64,000 bases of DNA. Source: Isoetes taiwanensis (Eukaryota; Streptophyta; Lycopodiopsida; Isoetales; Isoetaceae). Below the pieces are notes generated by a model. That model did no database searches, was not told the origin of the DNA, and saw nothing but the letters and a program-made list of their open reading frames with translations. The position numbers and the translations under genes are program-made. Shown in pieces: positions 1 through 12,982 of the stretch. The stretch's first letter is position 1; every line of letters begins with the position of its first letter. The stretch lies in contig JAJEKV010000053.1 in assembly GCA_021234155.1 (NCBI GenBank), positions 470,523 to 534,522 of the forward strand, in the 5' to 3' direction.

Positions 1-1665
1 ATGGAGTTCAATCATATATTTTCAACATATATAAAGAAGTTCCTTTTTTCTGGCTTGAGCTAATATTTTTTTTTTGCTGAAAAAAAACACGAGTCACAAT
101 AGGGCCAGAGTTCCTTTGGATTTAGAGAGCGAGGCCAGGACGGTTCATGGGATTTGAGAGCGAGCCCAGGACTGCTTTTCTTGCATGTTTGTCATTTCCT
201 TCTAGGTTCCTCGCACTTTACACAATACATTCATAGTCATCGATTTCATATTCATGTCATTGACATTTTTTTGTAGGAATGATTTATCTAATATCTCAAA
301 AACCTTCCTTCATTTCTTCTAATACAATATAGAAACAAAGGTGCGGTTTTTAGGCGTGCATTTACATCTTGCGTGTAATGCCCACATCGGAATGGAAGTT
401 GGGTGCCCAGTTAGTGATGCCTAATTTCTTGAAGGTTTTAACGAGGTCATGTTGTTTTTTTTTTAAGATTTTTTCGGCTTGTTGAATTTTTAGTTAAATC
501 TGAACTTAGCGGGGCGGTTTCTGAGAATAGAACAAGCTGCTTGTCGGAACCCTGGATGACAACGCCGTGGATTTTTAGATGAAAGGAAATGAATAAATAG
601 ATCAAGTAAAGATGAATTAAGCTTTTAGGCCGAGGGGAGCCACGAATCAAGATTAGGCACATATAGTCTTGGAAGGGCAAGAAGTAAACCGCGAGGATGG
701 TATGGGACAAGATCTAGCGGTGAGCAGTGAAAACTACATGGAGCGGTCGGCGAGAATATGGCTATGGCGTGGAGCTTTGTGTTGGCATAAACATATTCAT
801 AAACGCCAAGCGAGCTTCAACATGCAAAGCGGAACAGCGCTACAAAAGCGAGTCCCTTAACTAGAAGCAGGCATTTAGCTCTGAAAAATCGGATCATTTT
901 GCTTAAAACGAGAACATGTAGCTTGAAGCAGGCATTTACAAAATAAAGCACTTTGCTTGGCAGAGGGTTAAAGCTAAAAAGGTACTTGCATGCTTACTAT
1001 CAAACTGGCTGCCTGATGATTGTAGAAAACAAGAAGATCAAAATAACTAGCACTAGAAAGCGTGTGCGTGATGCGGGCGTATTGATGGAGCGTGTGGATT
1101 GAGTAGACATAATAGATTTTGTGGGTAGAAATAAAAGAGTTGTAAGAGATTTTAATTGTGTTAGTAGATGTAATGGAGTCTTAGAGCATCACAGGGGTTT
1201 TCAATTGGTGCTTGTGGTTCGTAGGAGATACTTGAGATCTAATGTTTTGAGTCAACACAATTGCACTTGGAGTGTATAGTGGAAGATTGGATATTGGCAT
1301 TCTAGGCATGTGATTGTAATGGGTATGCGGTGGGTCGAGAGGTGGAAAATAGGTGCATGTGCACCGCATTATATTGGATTGATGGTGTTTACGGATTGAT
1401 GCGTGGACAATGTGCTTGCAAACATCATATTAGCCCAAAAGACCATACATAATTGGATCAAGGTTGAACATTAGAAGGTTATTGAATGGAGTGTAAGATG
1501 GAGTGTGAGAATATTGACAAATGTGTCAATACTTTAAAAGACAATAAAATTGTGTGAAAACACAGCAAGGAATATACAAAACCAAAAAGATGCACTTAAC
1601 ATTGAAGTGAGAGCCAATATAAATTTGGAAAAGCATTTTATCGGTCATCTAGTTACACTGCTTAC
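1..1665. other. No gene recognised
   Basis: I read both strands and found no frame with a recognisable domain and no convincing exon between splice sites. Short open frames occur on both strands at chance length. The stretch is AT-rich and holds no obvious tandem repeat. Confidence 0.5.
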
Positions 1666-1885
1666 GTGGTTAAGAATCGGGGAGTGCAAAAGTGAGTTTG
1701 CAGATTATCTATATACTAAGAATATATTTCAAGATAATGTGCTTCATACATTTTAAAGATCAAATTTCAAGCGTGTGGCTAAGAATCGAGTGCAAAAGGC
1801 GAGTTTATAGGAATAAGTTGTCTATACTAAGAATATGTTCAAGATAATGTGCTTCACACATTTTAAAGTAATCACATTTCATGGT
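1666..1885. repeat. Local tandem duplication, unit about 108 bp, two copies
   Basis: Copy 1 starts near 1666 and copy 2 near 1774. Both run from 'taagaatcg' through 'ctatactaagaatat' and 'caagataatgtgcttca' to 'cattttaaag'. They differ by several small indels, so the duplication is not recent or the sequence is noisy. A 68-codon frame at 1550-1756 ends inside copy 1 and has no recognisable content. Confidence 0.75.
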
Positions 1886-2689
1886 ATTGAGATATTCTCA
1901 AATTCTCTGTAATAAATGACGAGGTCCATTTCTATGATTCTTTATCACGTGGCAGCGGCACTGACCTTTTCACATACCACATACGTGACATTGCTATAAT
2001 TAAACATCCAATAGCGATAGCCAAGACAAAGCAAAAGCGAAAACTCTTGAGCCCAGTTTTCTATTCTAGTTCAATTGAAATTTTAGAAAGCACAAAAATG
2101 GGATAAGTTGCAGCGGCCAACTTATCCTAGCATCTCTTAGGGTGCTTTTCCATGGAGCCCACGAAGTTGAGTTTTTTGCCCGGGGCTTCACATCGCCATG
2201 TTCCCTTAATCGGACTACGTGGCGTCAGGACGCAATGTTCCCGTAAAGATCACGGCCTTTCCCATGAAGATCGACCTTCGCCGATTAAATTTTCGACCTT
2301 AACAAAAGTGATCCGTCCACAATTCTTTTTGGCCCAGGTCAAAGACCTAGGTACGGCAATCCAGGTCCGGCAATCCAGGTCCGGCAATGTAGGTTGGCCA
2401 TGGGAAAGCACCCTCATAAGAACAAAAGATGGAATCTTCGAAAATGATTGAGTTCATATATGAGTTTGGCAGCAAACAGGTCATTTACATCAACTTTACA
2501 TCAATTGGGTGCCTAATTTTGTACATAATGTAAAACATCTCACTTTGGGAAGTTCTTTCGATGTAAATTCGTGCAAGCAACCATATGGGGATTATAATGG
2601 GGTTAAAAAATTGATTTAGTATTGCTCGCAAAAATTTAAGATGATGAAATGATAATACAATCTAGTGCAATCTGACTGTGGTGTCATTC

Positions 2690-3255
2690 AAAGTATCCTT
2701 ATAGTAAACTCAATGTGTTAAAGAATCTAAACCCAGGGAAGACAACTTACGGTTGACCACTTCAGCTTCAAATTGATATAGAAAGTATCTAAGCCCAAGA
2801 AAGACAACTTACAGTTGACCACTTCAGCTTTAAATCGATATACAAAGTATGTATGCGCAGTGCGTGAGCCCACCATTAGTCATTATCTAAGCTTATGCAG
2901 TATTATCATCATTCTTTATGAGTTTTCCTTGACAACCGAGGAGTTTTAATCCTAGTAGTAATGATTGTAATGCTTAGCCACATTCTTCTATGGGTCCATG
3001 GCCTGTGGTCTTAATACGTGGGCGTTAAAAACTATTCTATTCTATTATATTCTTCTAGAAATTCTAGATTGATTTATCTCTTTGCATGATATCATTCAAA
3101 GTTTCCTTGTAGTAAACTCAATATGTGAAAGAATCTAAGCCCAGATAAGACAACTACGATTGACCGCCCGACTTCAAATCGATATAGAAAGTACAAGCCG
3201 GGAAAAGACAACTACAGTTGACCCACTTGACTTTTAATTGATATACAAAGTATGT
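2690..3255. repeat. Nested direct repeats, about 75-bp unit inside a 400-bp unit
   Basis: The motif 'agtaaactcaat(g/a)tgt' followed by 'agaatctaa(a/g)ccca', 'aagacaact' and 'gttgacc' appears at about 2700 and again at about 3110. Within each block the half unit from 'gacaact' to 'gatata(g/c)aaagta' is itself repeated. The block at 2935-3052 between the two copies resembles a LINE 3' tail and is listed separately. Confidence 0.7.
2935..3052 (+). mobile_element. LINE-like 3' tail (copy 1)
   Basis: This block shares with 6710-6842 the ordered words 'aaccg', 'ag(t)tttaatc', 'taatgctta', 'gggtccat', 'ggcct', 'ggtct' and then a short simple repeat. Here the tail is a TTCTA-type run; in the other copy it is AATTC repeats. 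Different microsatellite tails after a shared 3' end are typical of non-LTR retroelements. No coding part is recognisable upstream. Confidence 0.35.
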
Positions 3256-5464
3256 GATATTACGAGAAATTCTAGATTGCTTATCTGGCACACTGAACTT
3301 GTTCTCACATTATAGTTTATAACATTACCTTATTTGATTAAAACAATACTCTCATTCCACATTTACGTACCTGTTGAACCAAACTCGGCTTCTCAAAACT
3401 TTTTTATTGGCGAAGTTTGCAAATTGTTGTTCTTTCATGAAGATCATTCTCTTCACGAAAATGTGCAGGCTTCTTTTGCTTAACATCATTAAAGACATAC
3501 TCGCCTTCTCTAATACAATCTCGGTATCCTTAAATCTCTAGCTTCCTTGGCAAACCTCTCAAATTCATCACCACCATTGCTTGTTGCTTCCATCCAAACA
3601 ATCAAACCACACTTTCCTTGCAGCATCTCTCAACTTTTTAGTTCATGCATACATAAATTTTGGGAACCCGATATTTTGCTTACTATTACATTGTTCTTGG
3701 CCAGGAGCGAGAGGCGCCTTTGTATTTTTTCTTAGTATTTCAACGCAGATCATTTACAAAGCTTATGCGGGATGGCCTTTGTAATTTCCATAAATGAACC
3801 TTTTGATGAGGAATTTGTGGTAGGAAGTCCATGTCCATATAGCGTCTGAGAGGATTGAGGTTCATAAATGTTATCTTAAGCATTTTATGATTGAGAGGGT
3901 TTTACGGCTTTGTTTTATTTTAGTTGGGATTCATCTATGTTACCTTTGCGTTTACGATTGAGTCTTTTGCCCTTTACCGTTGAGAGGTTTTACATTGCTT
4001 ATTTTACTTTTTATACATCGCTTCTCATCCTTTGAAGCCCAAGCGCCTTGGTCATATATGATTTGCTAATGTTGGGCTTTTGTGAAGATCCTTTGTTGAT
4101 GAATAGAATTGATTTGGTCAAAAGAAGATGGATCTTTGAAGCGACTTTCACATGCTAAGCACAAATTGCCACATGGTGATTACTGCAAAGGAAGGGATAA
4201 TTGAATCCGCAGACAATGCGTTTGGTCTAACTAAAGTGGAGGATGCTGGTGCCAGATTTTTCACATATCTGAGATGATAAAGATGATATGCAATGTGAGG
4301 TTGCATCCATGCGTGTGTGATCATTATAATGTGCTCAGCGCAATCAGACCGAATACTTCATGCAATTCTACTTCATTGCTTATACATATAGGAAAGCGGA
4401 AACAAAGATGATGGTGATGGACTAGCTATTTCAGGATAAGCAATCTTTCATTTCCAATTTTCTACTAGAATTGAGGCCGGGAATTATAATTTGGAATTTT
4501 TGTTTTCCTTGTTACGCATTGCACTTACGACATTGCTTTAATGTGCATTATTTATCAAGCTATATTGATCCTCCTTTTATCTCAGGGCACATTTTCTAAT
4601 TATATAGAGTGGCTTTAAGTATGTTTTGACGTGTAAACATCTAGGATATTTGAAGTACTTGGAGTCTATGATTTTCAGTGATGGATATAAAATAGCTTGC
4701 TCATGTAGTTGCCTTTAATTGTTTCTTCGTGCTATGCGTTCTCCTTGATCACTTTTTACAGTTTTTGTACTAGCTGCAAATAGGGAATCTTGACATATTT
4801 GCATTTGTTTTGGTACGAAGGTGATTCTTTTTTTAAAAGCTATTTCTTTCTTGTTTCTTATTTACACTTGGATGTACTTGCTTAAGATTCAATGGATAAC
4901 CAGATCATACTGGTGTTTATACCTACTTTACAACATTTTTAGACTTATGACATATTTTCAGCTATGTCATTTAACAATTATTTGCGCCCTTGCCTTTTCT
5001 TTTCTTGGCTAGCCTCCTTTACCTCGTCTCAACTTGCCTAACGCAATCACATGTTACGAGATGCTTATGTTCAGCTTAGTATCCAGGAGCGTTTTATAGT
5101 TGATGTGTGCCTTTGAACTTTGATGTTGAGGGAGGGTGGATAGCTCTTACTAAAAGTCAGCGATTATGGCAAGCTCACAAGTTGTCTACTTACTTTCTAA
5201 TTATAAAGGTTTGACCCGACTTTTGCGATTGTAATTTTAGCCATTTAGCACAACTCTACGCACCCCATCTTTTGTAAAATGCAACTTGAGGCAGGCTTTC
5301 TTGGATAAAACATGTTGATGTTGAATTTGATAGGTTGCCAAATCTTGTGCACGTTTAGAAATCATTACACTTGGTATAGGTCGCGGGCATTAGATCTCAT
5401 TTTATCCATTTTATCTTAAAGAAATCGTATTTCCTTGCATGATATTTTTAGTTATACGAGTTTT
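3256..5464. other. No gene recognised
   Basis: AT-rich DNA without a recognisable domain. Open frames of 60-67 codons near 3547-3784 and 4821-5012 are rich in Phe, Leu and Ile as expected from AT-rich noncoding sequence. I see no splice-bounded exon. Confidence 0.45.
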
Positions 5465-5470
5465 CTAGTC

Positions 5471-5630
5471 TATGCTTGTTTGGCGTTATACCTAGTTGGG
5501 AGCAATATTATTTGCCTATTTAAAATTGGTCTTTATTGTAGTTTGAGATTTATACTTGTTTGGCGTTATACCTAGTTGGGAGCAATATTTGCCTATTTAG
5601 GTGGTCTTTTATTGTAGTTTGAGATTCATG
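5471..5630. repeat. 80-bp tandem duplication
   Basis: Two adjacent copies (5471-5550 and 5551-5630) share 'cttgtttggcgttatacc', 'tagttgggagcaatatt', 'tgcctattta' and 'attgtagtttgagatt'. They differ by a few small indels. Confidence 0.85.
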
Positions 5631-6709
5631 AGAGTCTTTATCTTGTAGAGTCTCTTTTAACCCTTATTGTTAAAAATTCATATGGGCCATTTTCTTTTGC
5701 TTCATATTCTTATTTCTCTCAACTTTCTTGTGGGTCCAAAATTTTGTCATTGTTTTGAACAAAGGACATTGGGTTCAAGCTAAGAGGATTTGAATACTTT
5801 GCATCTTCTAATGTGATATTTCTTCTCAGGTTGTGTATATTATTGATTATTCCACCGAGGTTCATATGGTTTATAATTATGGCATAATGGATAATCATGA
5901 GTTTCTAGAGTACATTTTATATATTATTATGATGTTGGCTTCTTGCTCCTCTGCTAAATAGGCTTGTCTCCACTTGCTACCACAGGTATATTTGCCTCTA
6001 CATCCAAGCGTGACTAGTTTCTCTATTGTTCTTGAGAGTTTGGATGCTAATTATTTGAGTTTTATTGCTATTGGCGGATATTTTTGGATTCAGAATGGTT
6101 GAAATGCCTCGGATCCATGAAAGGCCTCGAATAGTGACATTGATTGCTTGAGTTGAGAGGAGTTTTTCTCAGATGGGTTTTGGTGTTGAGGGAGATTTGA
6201 TGATAGTTGTAGTCTACCCGGAGTAGTTCGCGATTACCTCGATACATGCTTTCTTGGCAAGCTTTTGGGGCGTTGTAGCTGGAACATGTAAAAAGCTGCA
6301 CATTACAGAGCGGATCAATCCAGCCGGTGAGTCCTGAAGACTACTGCGGACATATTTATGAAGGCGGACTCATTAGATCCATTACATACAGTGCTCCCGC
6401 AGCCTTCGCGTGAGGCAGGGTAGATGGATCCAGGAGGCGAGAGGGCGGAGGCTCATGCATGTTGCGGTGTTGGGAGGCTGTGAGAGCCCAGTGCCACACT
6501 CTTCAACAGCACTTGACATTTGGACCTAAATAGAGGCGTGCTTCTGAGTTGATTCTGCTGACGGTAGCTCCATGTGATGTTGCACACGACTTCAATGGGG
6601 ATCTTTGGGATCGTATCGGAGGTAATTGATATGCGCACTCCTATTGTGTCCTCGGCCTTCATTGATATATGTGTCATTATGCGGTTTGTGTGAGGCTTAT
6701 GCGCCAAGG

Positions 6710-6842
6710 TTTTCCCTCGAAACCGCGCCCGAGTGAGGTTTAATCACGAGGCGATAATGCTTACATTGCGCTCTCTCATTGTTTGGGTCCATAGGCCTAT
6801 TGGTCTCTGGATGATAAAGAAATTCAATTCAATTCAATTCCC
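6710..6842 (+). mobile_element. LINE-like 3' tail (copy 2) with AATTC tail
   Basis: This is the partner of the block at 2935-3052. It ends in four AATTC units at 6821-6840, preceded by 'ggatgataaaga', the form expected of a non-LTR element 3' end. DNA upstream (5.6-6.7 kb) has no frame I can identify as reverse transcriptase. Confidence 0.35.
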
Positions 6843-7205
6843 GGTTATAATAGGGTTGCTATTAAAAAGAAGATTTATCATGTAAGAAGATGGTACTTGA
6901 CAAAGTCTTTGATTTCCATTGATGTTATCGAGATAAAGCCTTGATCCCGAGCACTCGGAGTATTACCTGAGACTACTAATCGGTACATATATACGTGGTT
7001 TTCTAGTGGTTTTGCATGGCATATTTTTTGTGGCAAATCAATTATTTCTTAAGTTCTAAAATTGCATCATGACATCCGAAGTACTTTAGTTTAGGGTTCT
7101 GAATGAGCGAGGGTTTCTTAGGGCGTCGATTTGGGAGGCATATTGGTTAGGATGTTGGTTGGCGGTGGGATCACGGCAAGGATGTAAGCAAAAGCGAGGG
7201 CGGCC

Positions 7206-7474
7206 ACGAATCCAGATCACGAAAGGTATCCTGGTCTTATTAGTGATTAGATTTTTCCAAGCTTCTCATGGCCTTCAAATTTTAGAGAACTATTAGATCG
7301 CAGAAGCATCCCGAGGCGGCCATGCGTACTTAACATATCTCACACTTTCTTGCATTTTGAGAGTAATCCGCGAATCAAGATCTGAGAAGATATCCTTGGT
7401 CTTATTAGGTGATTCGATTTCCCAAGAAGCTTCTCATGGCTGGAGTAGATCTTGGAAACTCGAGGCGGCCATGC
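7206..7474. repeat. Diverged direct duplication, about 115 bp
   Basis: Copy 1 (7206-7326) and copy 2 (7370-7474) share 'cgaatc(c/a)agatc', 'ggtcttattag', 'gatt(a/c)gattt', 'gcttctcatggc', and the end 'cgaggcggccatg'. They are separated by about 45 bp. Confidence 0.7.
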
Positions 7475-7671
7475 CCGGTATACGTATCAAAGTTTTTCAT
7501 AGCCCTCAGCTCGAGACATATTTCCTCATTTTAGGAAGGTCACGCTCTTCAAATCAATTATGTAACGGCTTCTTTTCTTCCAACTTCCCCATTGTACTAG
7601 CGTGTCATAACAACGCATCATATTCTCCAAGCAATAGATTTCCTCAATACAGTGCAATGCACAAAAAGCGC

Positions 7672-7967
7672 GTAGAACATTTGGATTCCTTATAGCGAGG
7701 ATCTCAACACATTCGAAAGAGCTCAAAGGGATTCTTAAATGGCAATCTCCTATACCTTCCTTATTAGGCTCTTCTTGCTCGATTCATTTGGTTATGGATT
7801 TGGTAATCTAGTTTCATGCCGACAGAACATTTGGATTCCTTAACGGGATCTCAACACGATAGAAAGAGCTCGCGGGATTCTTCTATATGGCGATCTCCTA
7901 CACCTTCCTTATTGACTCTTCTTATAGGGTTTGGTGGACATGGATTTGGCCGTCCTAGTTTCATGTT
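7672..7967. repeat. 148-bp tandem duplication
   Basis: Copies at about 7672-7820 and 7821-7967 both begin 'agaacatttggattcctta' and continue through 'ggatctcaacac', 'aaagagctc', 'gggattctt', 'ctccta(t/c)accttcctt' to 'tagtttcatg'. Indels between copies sit near CAG/CGG words. Confidence 0.8.
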
Positions 7968-7999
7968 TAGAATTCAATGCTCTTGGCATAAAAGTTCAA

Positions 8000-8340
8000 T
8001 GAGTTGTTGGGTACAAGTCACGGAGGTCATGCGGTGTTGGTGAAGAAGCGATCCGGATGTGCGGGACTCCCAGCGGGAAGTGTTTTTGGACATCACGGTC
8101 TTTTACTTGAAACATTCTCATAGGTAAGATGAGTAGCTTGCATTGCAACACTTTGAGCATTAAAATCACGGAAAGGCGAAGCATCTCTCAGAGTATTTGG
8201 AAGTGATTAAGCGATGACAACGGGAGAATTGGGCTTGGGCGACCATCCTTGAGAGCGGTAATGGCTCAACGAATTACGGCAATAGCGCGAGATGTCACCG
8301 GGGCTTATGTGGTCACCGGCGGCGAGACGGAGCGTTAAAG
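8000..8340 (+). pseudogene. Possible remnant of an RCC1-like repeat protein
   Basis: A plus-strand frame near 8190-8235 reads TGELGLGDHP. After a one-base shift it continues with AQRITAIARDVTGAYVV. RCC1 blades have the form GQLGxGD...P..V..L....V..V, so both the motif and spacing are suggestive. A segment at about 8008-8040 (QVTEV) could be the preceding blade. The reading frame is broken several times and no start, stop or splice sites can be assigned. This is a weak resemblance and could be chance. Confidence 0.2.
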
Positions 8341-8824
8341 TAAAATCAAGGAAGGCGGTTGGTGACAACCGAAGAAGATCCTGAGGAAATTAGAATCGCG
8401 ACAATAAAACTTTGAGCAATGGAGCTTGGCAGATTATATTTATGACTTTATGGTGTGCAACACATCATGGGACACTTTTTGACATGAGATCTCACCCAAA
8501 AGCGACCTAAAAAGCGGGGAGATGCGGTGGATGTATCATGGTCCCAAAAAACCGGAAAGGAAGGCGTTCCCAATACAAAAAGAAGACCTTACTACTCCTT
8601 ACTATTTTTGTAGAATGATCAAATGAAAAAATCAGCAAATTAATCTATGTTATTGAAAAATGGCAAGCTCAACCATAGCAACAACATGACTCAATTCTTC
8701 CAAACAACCATAGCAAAGCTCAACCACGGCTTTTTCGAAAAGTATAGAATCACAATCATACCTGAGGAAAAACGGAGGCATTATGGTTTTAAATAAATAC
8801 AATTATTCTTTGTATCTCACTTAT

Positions 8825-9075
8825 TTGGCTTGACGCGAGTAAACTACGATACTACATTGAAAACAATAGAGGCATTATGACTATGATACTACATTGAAAA
8901 ATAGAGGCATTATGCTTTAGATAAATCACAGGTTGTATATATAGGAGTTTAGCTTATGCCTCCCCAATTGCTTACGTCGCAAATGAAGAGCGAATTCGGT
9001 CTCCATTCACAATATTTGAGTACAAAGAGCGAATTTGGAGTCTCCCATTCTAGATCACAATATTTAGTTTGTCTT
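8825..9075. repeat. Short direct duplications
   Basis: 'gatactacattgaaaa' followed by 'atagaggcattatg' occurs twice between 8848 and 8925, with a partial third 'gaggcattatg' earlier near 8775. Immediately downstream, 'gagcgaatt(c/t)gg(t/a)' followed by 'cacaatattt' also occurs twice (8990-9065). Confidence 0.65.
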
Positions 9076-10064
9076 GATTCGATGACCCCACTAGAGTTTC
9101 AGGTATGAGATCATAAAGCGTTTACATGACTTGTAACAGGTATGTTAGAATTTATAAATCCAATATCCATCGATTCTGAAAGTAAGCGGGATTCCCTGGC
9201 GGGTCCCAATATGAGCATGTAATTGCAATCCAAGTTCATAATGGGCATCTTTTCACGTACATACTCATAAACTCTTCCATACATATATGTTTTGCATAGC
9301 AATTGGCGAACATATTAATGACAAAAACATAATGTAGGCATCCTTTTAAGTTGAATATTCTCTTTTATCTATGAAATACTTGAGGAACTTAATAGATATA
9401 CATGGCACCTAAAACAAACATCTGAAAAAATGAAGCCTCACTTAATTGGAGAGGATTAAAATCCCATGAAGAGGCTTCAGATTCCTTGAGACATCTGATA
9501 CCGGAATGAATGAAAGCTGATGAGGAAATCATGAGATAGCCACACATAAGCCTAGCTTCCGGAAATGAAAAGAGCCATGATAGGTACCTTCGCCAAATGC
9601 ATGGGTTTGCAGCCCGATGCGAGTTGCTTGGCCTCGGAGGTCTTATGCTAAAGCTCTAATATTAGTCGGTAGATGTTCTGCATGCATCAAACTGCGTTTC
9701 ACATTTTTCATCGCCCACCATTTTAGCATTATCACGTATTTGTTTCGCGGGGAATCCACATCTTTTATAGCTGCTTTGCCTTTACTTTTCAGGGCTCACG
9801 GCAACTTAAATTCTGAGCTTCAGCATGTCACATTGAGTTTTCTTTGCTTAGATCTAGATCCCCGCAGGTGACTCATCACTGGGAGCATAGTACCTCCCTA
9901 TAAAAGGGAAACAAGCTGTCATGGCGTTCCTATCCACTGTCCCTTGATTTTTTCCCTGATAAGCCCTTCAATCTTTGCCTGGGTGACAATGATGTAGAGT
10001 TAACTCCTCATAGCTCGTCATCTCCCTTGAATCTTTCTTGTCTCTAATAGTTTCTGCTCCAAAA

Positions 10065-10735
10065 TCATGCGTCTAGGATATTGTAGCACTGGCCCATAAT
10101 ATTTGGTTTTGAACCAGCGAGAGAAAGTCCACGAGAGGGTTGTGCATCCTTGGGGCGAAAGTCTTGTGTTAAATCATCTCTATCTTCTCTTGCCTTTTCA
10201 ATGCTCGGCCCGGATGTTTGTATTTTCATCTTCCTCTTCCCCCTCAAGTATCAAGCGGGGAAGGATGGCGGTGATTCTTGCTTGCGGCGCTGGCTTCCGG
10301 GGAGTATCACCAATTGATCTTGCTTCCCGGTCTGATGCTTGCCTCTCAGGCGGAAGCTTGAGCCATACAATATTCGTGTCATTATCCGCAGGGGAGGCGG
10401 TGATGGGCTGAGTGTAGCTTTCACAAAGCCACCACTTTGTCCCTCTTGAAGCATCCCGCGATGGCGTTCAAAATATGCGTTGGCAAGGTAGTGGGTAACC
10501 AAACTCTCTGATTAACGTCCTCATACTTCAAAGTTTCAGGATCCATTTCAAAGAGCATGGGGAACAAATGACAACCCCACATGAACTTCTCTCCGCGAGA
10601 GAAGCGAGGAAGCATGTTCTTGAGAGTCACCTTGTCCCGTGAGAAGGCTGCAGCCTTGATATGTCTTTTTCTCATGAGTCTTCTCGAAGATCACTCGGAA
10701 CGCAGCATTTTGAGCAATTTCCTCCCACATCCTCT
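10065..10735 (-). pseudogene. Unrecognised coding-like segment
   Basis: Three overlapping minus-strand frames (10548-10730, 10421-10675, 10251-10502) can be read as one interrupted protein if single-base shifts are allowed. The continuous part around 10450-10600 includes FPMLFEMDPETLKYEDVNQR and, in a second frame, YLANAYFERHRG, whose composition looks protein-like. A further frame at 10065-10247 is rich in Lys and Asp. I do not recognise a family. It may be an exon of a host gene, a retrocopy, or part of an old element. The stops may be sequence errors. Confidence 0.25.
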
Positions 10736-11788
10736 GAAATTTTGAGACAATTCTATGCGCATTAACTCATAAAATTAGTCTTTGTCTTTCCTCCATAGAA
10801 GCGGGAATCTTAGTGACCTTGGCACTCCCCACTTTTATAAAAAACTTACATTATTATTCTCATCACGGGTGGCAAAACCTCGCGTTCCCCAAATGGTTCC
10901 CATGAACCGATCAACGGATGCAAAATTTCACGCACCTTCGCGGGGGATCTTTATGCATTTGTAACTACAGGACCCATTCGCGATAGAAAACACACCCATG
11001 ACTTGGTTAGGTCCCAACAGCGGTTGCACTACCGTCGTAGTCCAGTGCGGTCTGCCTCTAACCCGGGATTTCTGTGGTACGCCTTCATCGCAACCGCGTT
11101 ACCACGCAAAAGCCGACTTCCCAATGCACGGCGGCGTTAACATGGGCGTGCTTAAGTCTAGGTTCTTGATATGCCTTCAAGGCCACTTTAAGAAAGTGGA
11201 GAAGCATCTTCTTACGTATAGCCCTTTCCTAGGAACATCCATATCATATTTGCGTGTAGAGTTGATGCCATTCCTTTACAACAATGTGGCGGTGATCTGC
11301 GTTTGGCTGCGGCGTCGCATGCCAGCGAGAGAGCTACGGAACAAGCTAATCTCGGCATCTGCAATGGTGTATAGCACTCCACCAAAGAATAGACAAGGGA
11401 CTCACGGAAAAACAAAAGGCCTTACAAATATGAGACCCATAGCTTGATTGTAAGAACCTCGGGGAGGAAAAATCTCTTGTCTCTTGCGATAGCAAACAAA
11501 AAAACTACCTCTAACGGGAACATATAGATTTATCTCTGTTTTGGAGTTGAGTTTGTGGGAGTAGCTTATTTGTTCCTTTAAGCTGCTGCAAAAGAAGGAC
11601 TACAAGCAAGGGCCACATCATTTTACATAGACAAGATTGAGAACCATAATAAGAATAGTGGTGGTTAACGGTCGAGGAGTTTCTGCGGGAGGCATAGGCG
11701 TATTCACACAACTGCGGACTTCGACATATTACAGACCATAAGGATCATACCAGCTAATTTGGCCCGGGTTCATTTCCTTATAAGTAAG

Positions 11789-12515
11789 GCAGATGGAATA
11801 TACAAAAAGGGAGGAAGTGAGAAAACATATTCTATCTTCTTATATTTCCCATAGGACAAAATACATGCACAAGCGAACCGCGAGAAGCACAAATATAGGT
11901 ATTTCAAGGAATCCAAACAACGTTCTTCACAGTCACACGAGGAAAAACCAACAAGCTGGGCCTACAACGTGAAGGATTTAAGTTAGAATGAGAAACAAAA
12001 AATCAACTGACAAAAACACAAAAAAGCAAAAAGACCATAGCTCTGCTATGTAAAAAATGTCTCATAAACATGGCCAATGCCCACATAGGAAAAAGGTTTA
12101 GAAAAAGGAGTTAAACGCAGCTTTTAGTTGATTGAATTAGGAGCTACAACAATCCCATCTTATGAGCATTTCTCACTTGTTTTATAGCCCAAATGCAACT
12201 AATTTAGACAAAAGAACATGATTTCAATCCAAAGTACACGGAACAAGTACAAGCATTAATATCTTTCGAAATATCTAAATGTGGAATTGCGTACAGCATA
12301 TGGGAATATAGAAAGGGAGGAAGTGAAAAACATCTTCTATGTTCTTATATTCCTCACAAGGGGAATGAAATACGCTGGAAATAAGAACAAAAAGCAGAAA
12401 CACAAATGGTATTTCAAAAGGAATCCAAACCGTTCTTAGGATCCAAGGCTCAACAATGGGCATGCAACATTCAAAAAGCAGACTTGATAGAATGAGCTTG
12501 ACAAAACAATAAAAA
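11789..12515. repeat. Direct duplication, about 205-bp unit 505 bp apart
   Basis: Copies at about 11789-11995 and 12294-12510 share 'ggaata', 'aaagggaggaagtga', 'tcttatatt', 'caaatggtatttca'-like words, 'aggaatccaaac', 'cgttctt' and 'agaatgag'. They are diverged by many small indels. I see no coding potential. Confidence 0.65.
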
Positions 12516-12929
12516 TAAAAGGCAAGCATTCACGGAAAAAAAAAAAAAAGCCGCTTGATTAATGCGGTCCAGAGCAATAGAAACTTTTGAAGATCAAAAA
12601 ATTAGGCGGTTACTGCGAGGGATGGTTCGAGGGCAATGCACTGGATAGATCAGAGTGCAACAAGTAAAGGTATGGCACACCATCGCCCCGAGAAGGCCAG
12701 CATGGCCTATCTTCACCAAAGTAGCGAACCGCGCTCACAGGCTTTTAGCCTGGTAAATCAACCGCGGATCTTACGAATCTAGGTACCCCTCTTGTGTCTT
12801 GATGGAATCCAGATTCTTTGCCATGGCCAAACTAGCGCCAAAAGCTGACTTAATCACAAAAGAAATCTTGAGAAGCTCAGTCTTGAGAAAACCGAGGTCA
12901 GTATTAATATAACAAGCCCCTTTTGTTTT

Positions 12930-12982
12930 ATCTTATATCTTATATATCTTATATATATTATATTATATATTATATATATAAT
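12930..12982. repeat. AT microsatellite
   Basis: Imperfect 'tcttata' units followed by 'tatatta' and 'tatata' units. A simple AT-rich tract, prone to slippage. Confidence 0.85.
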
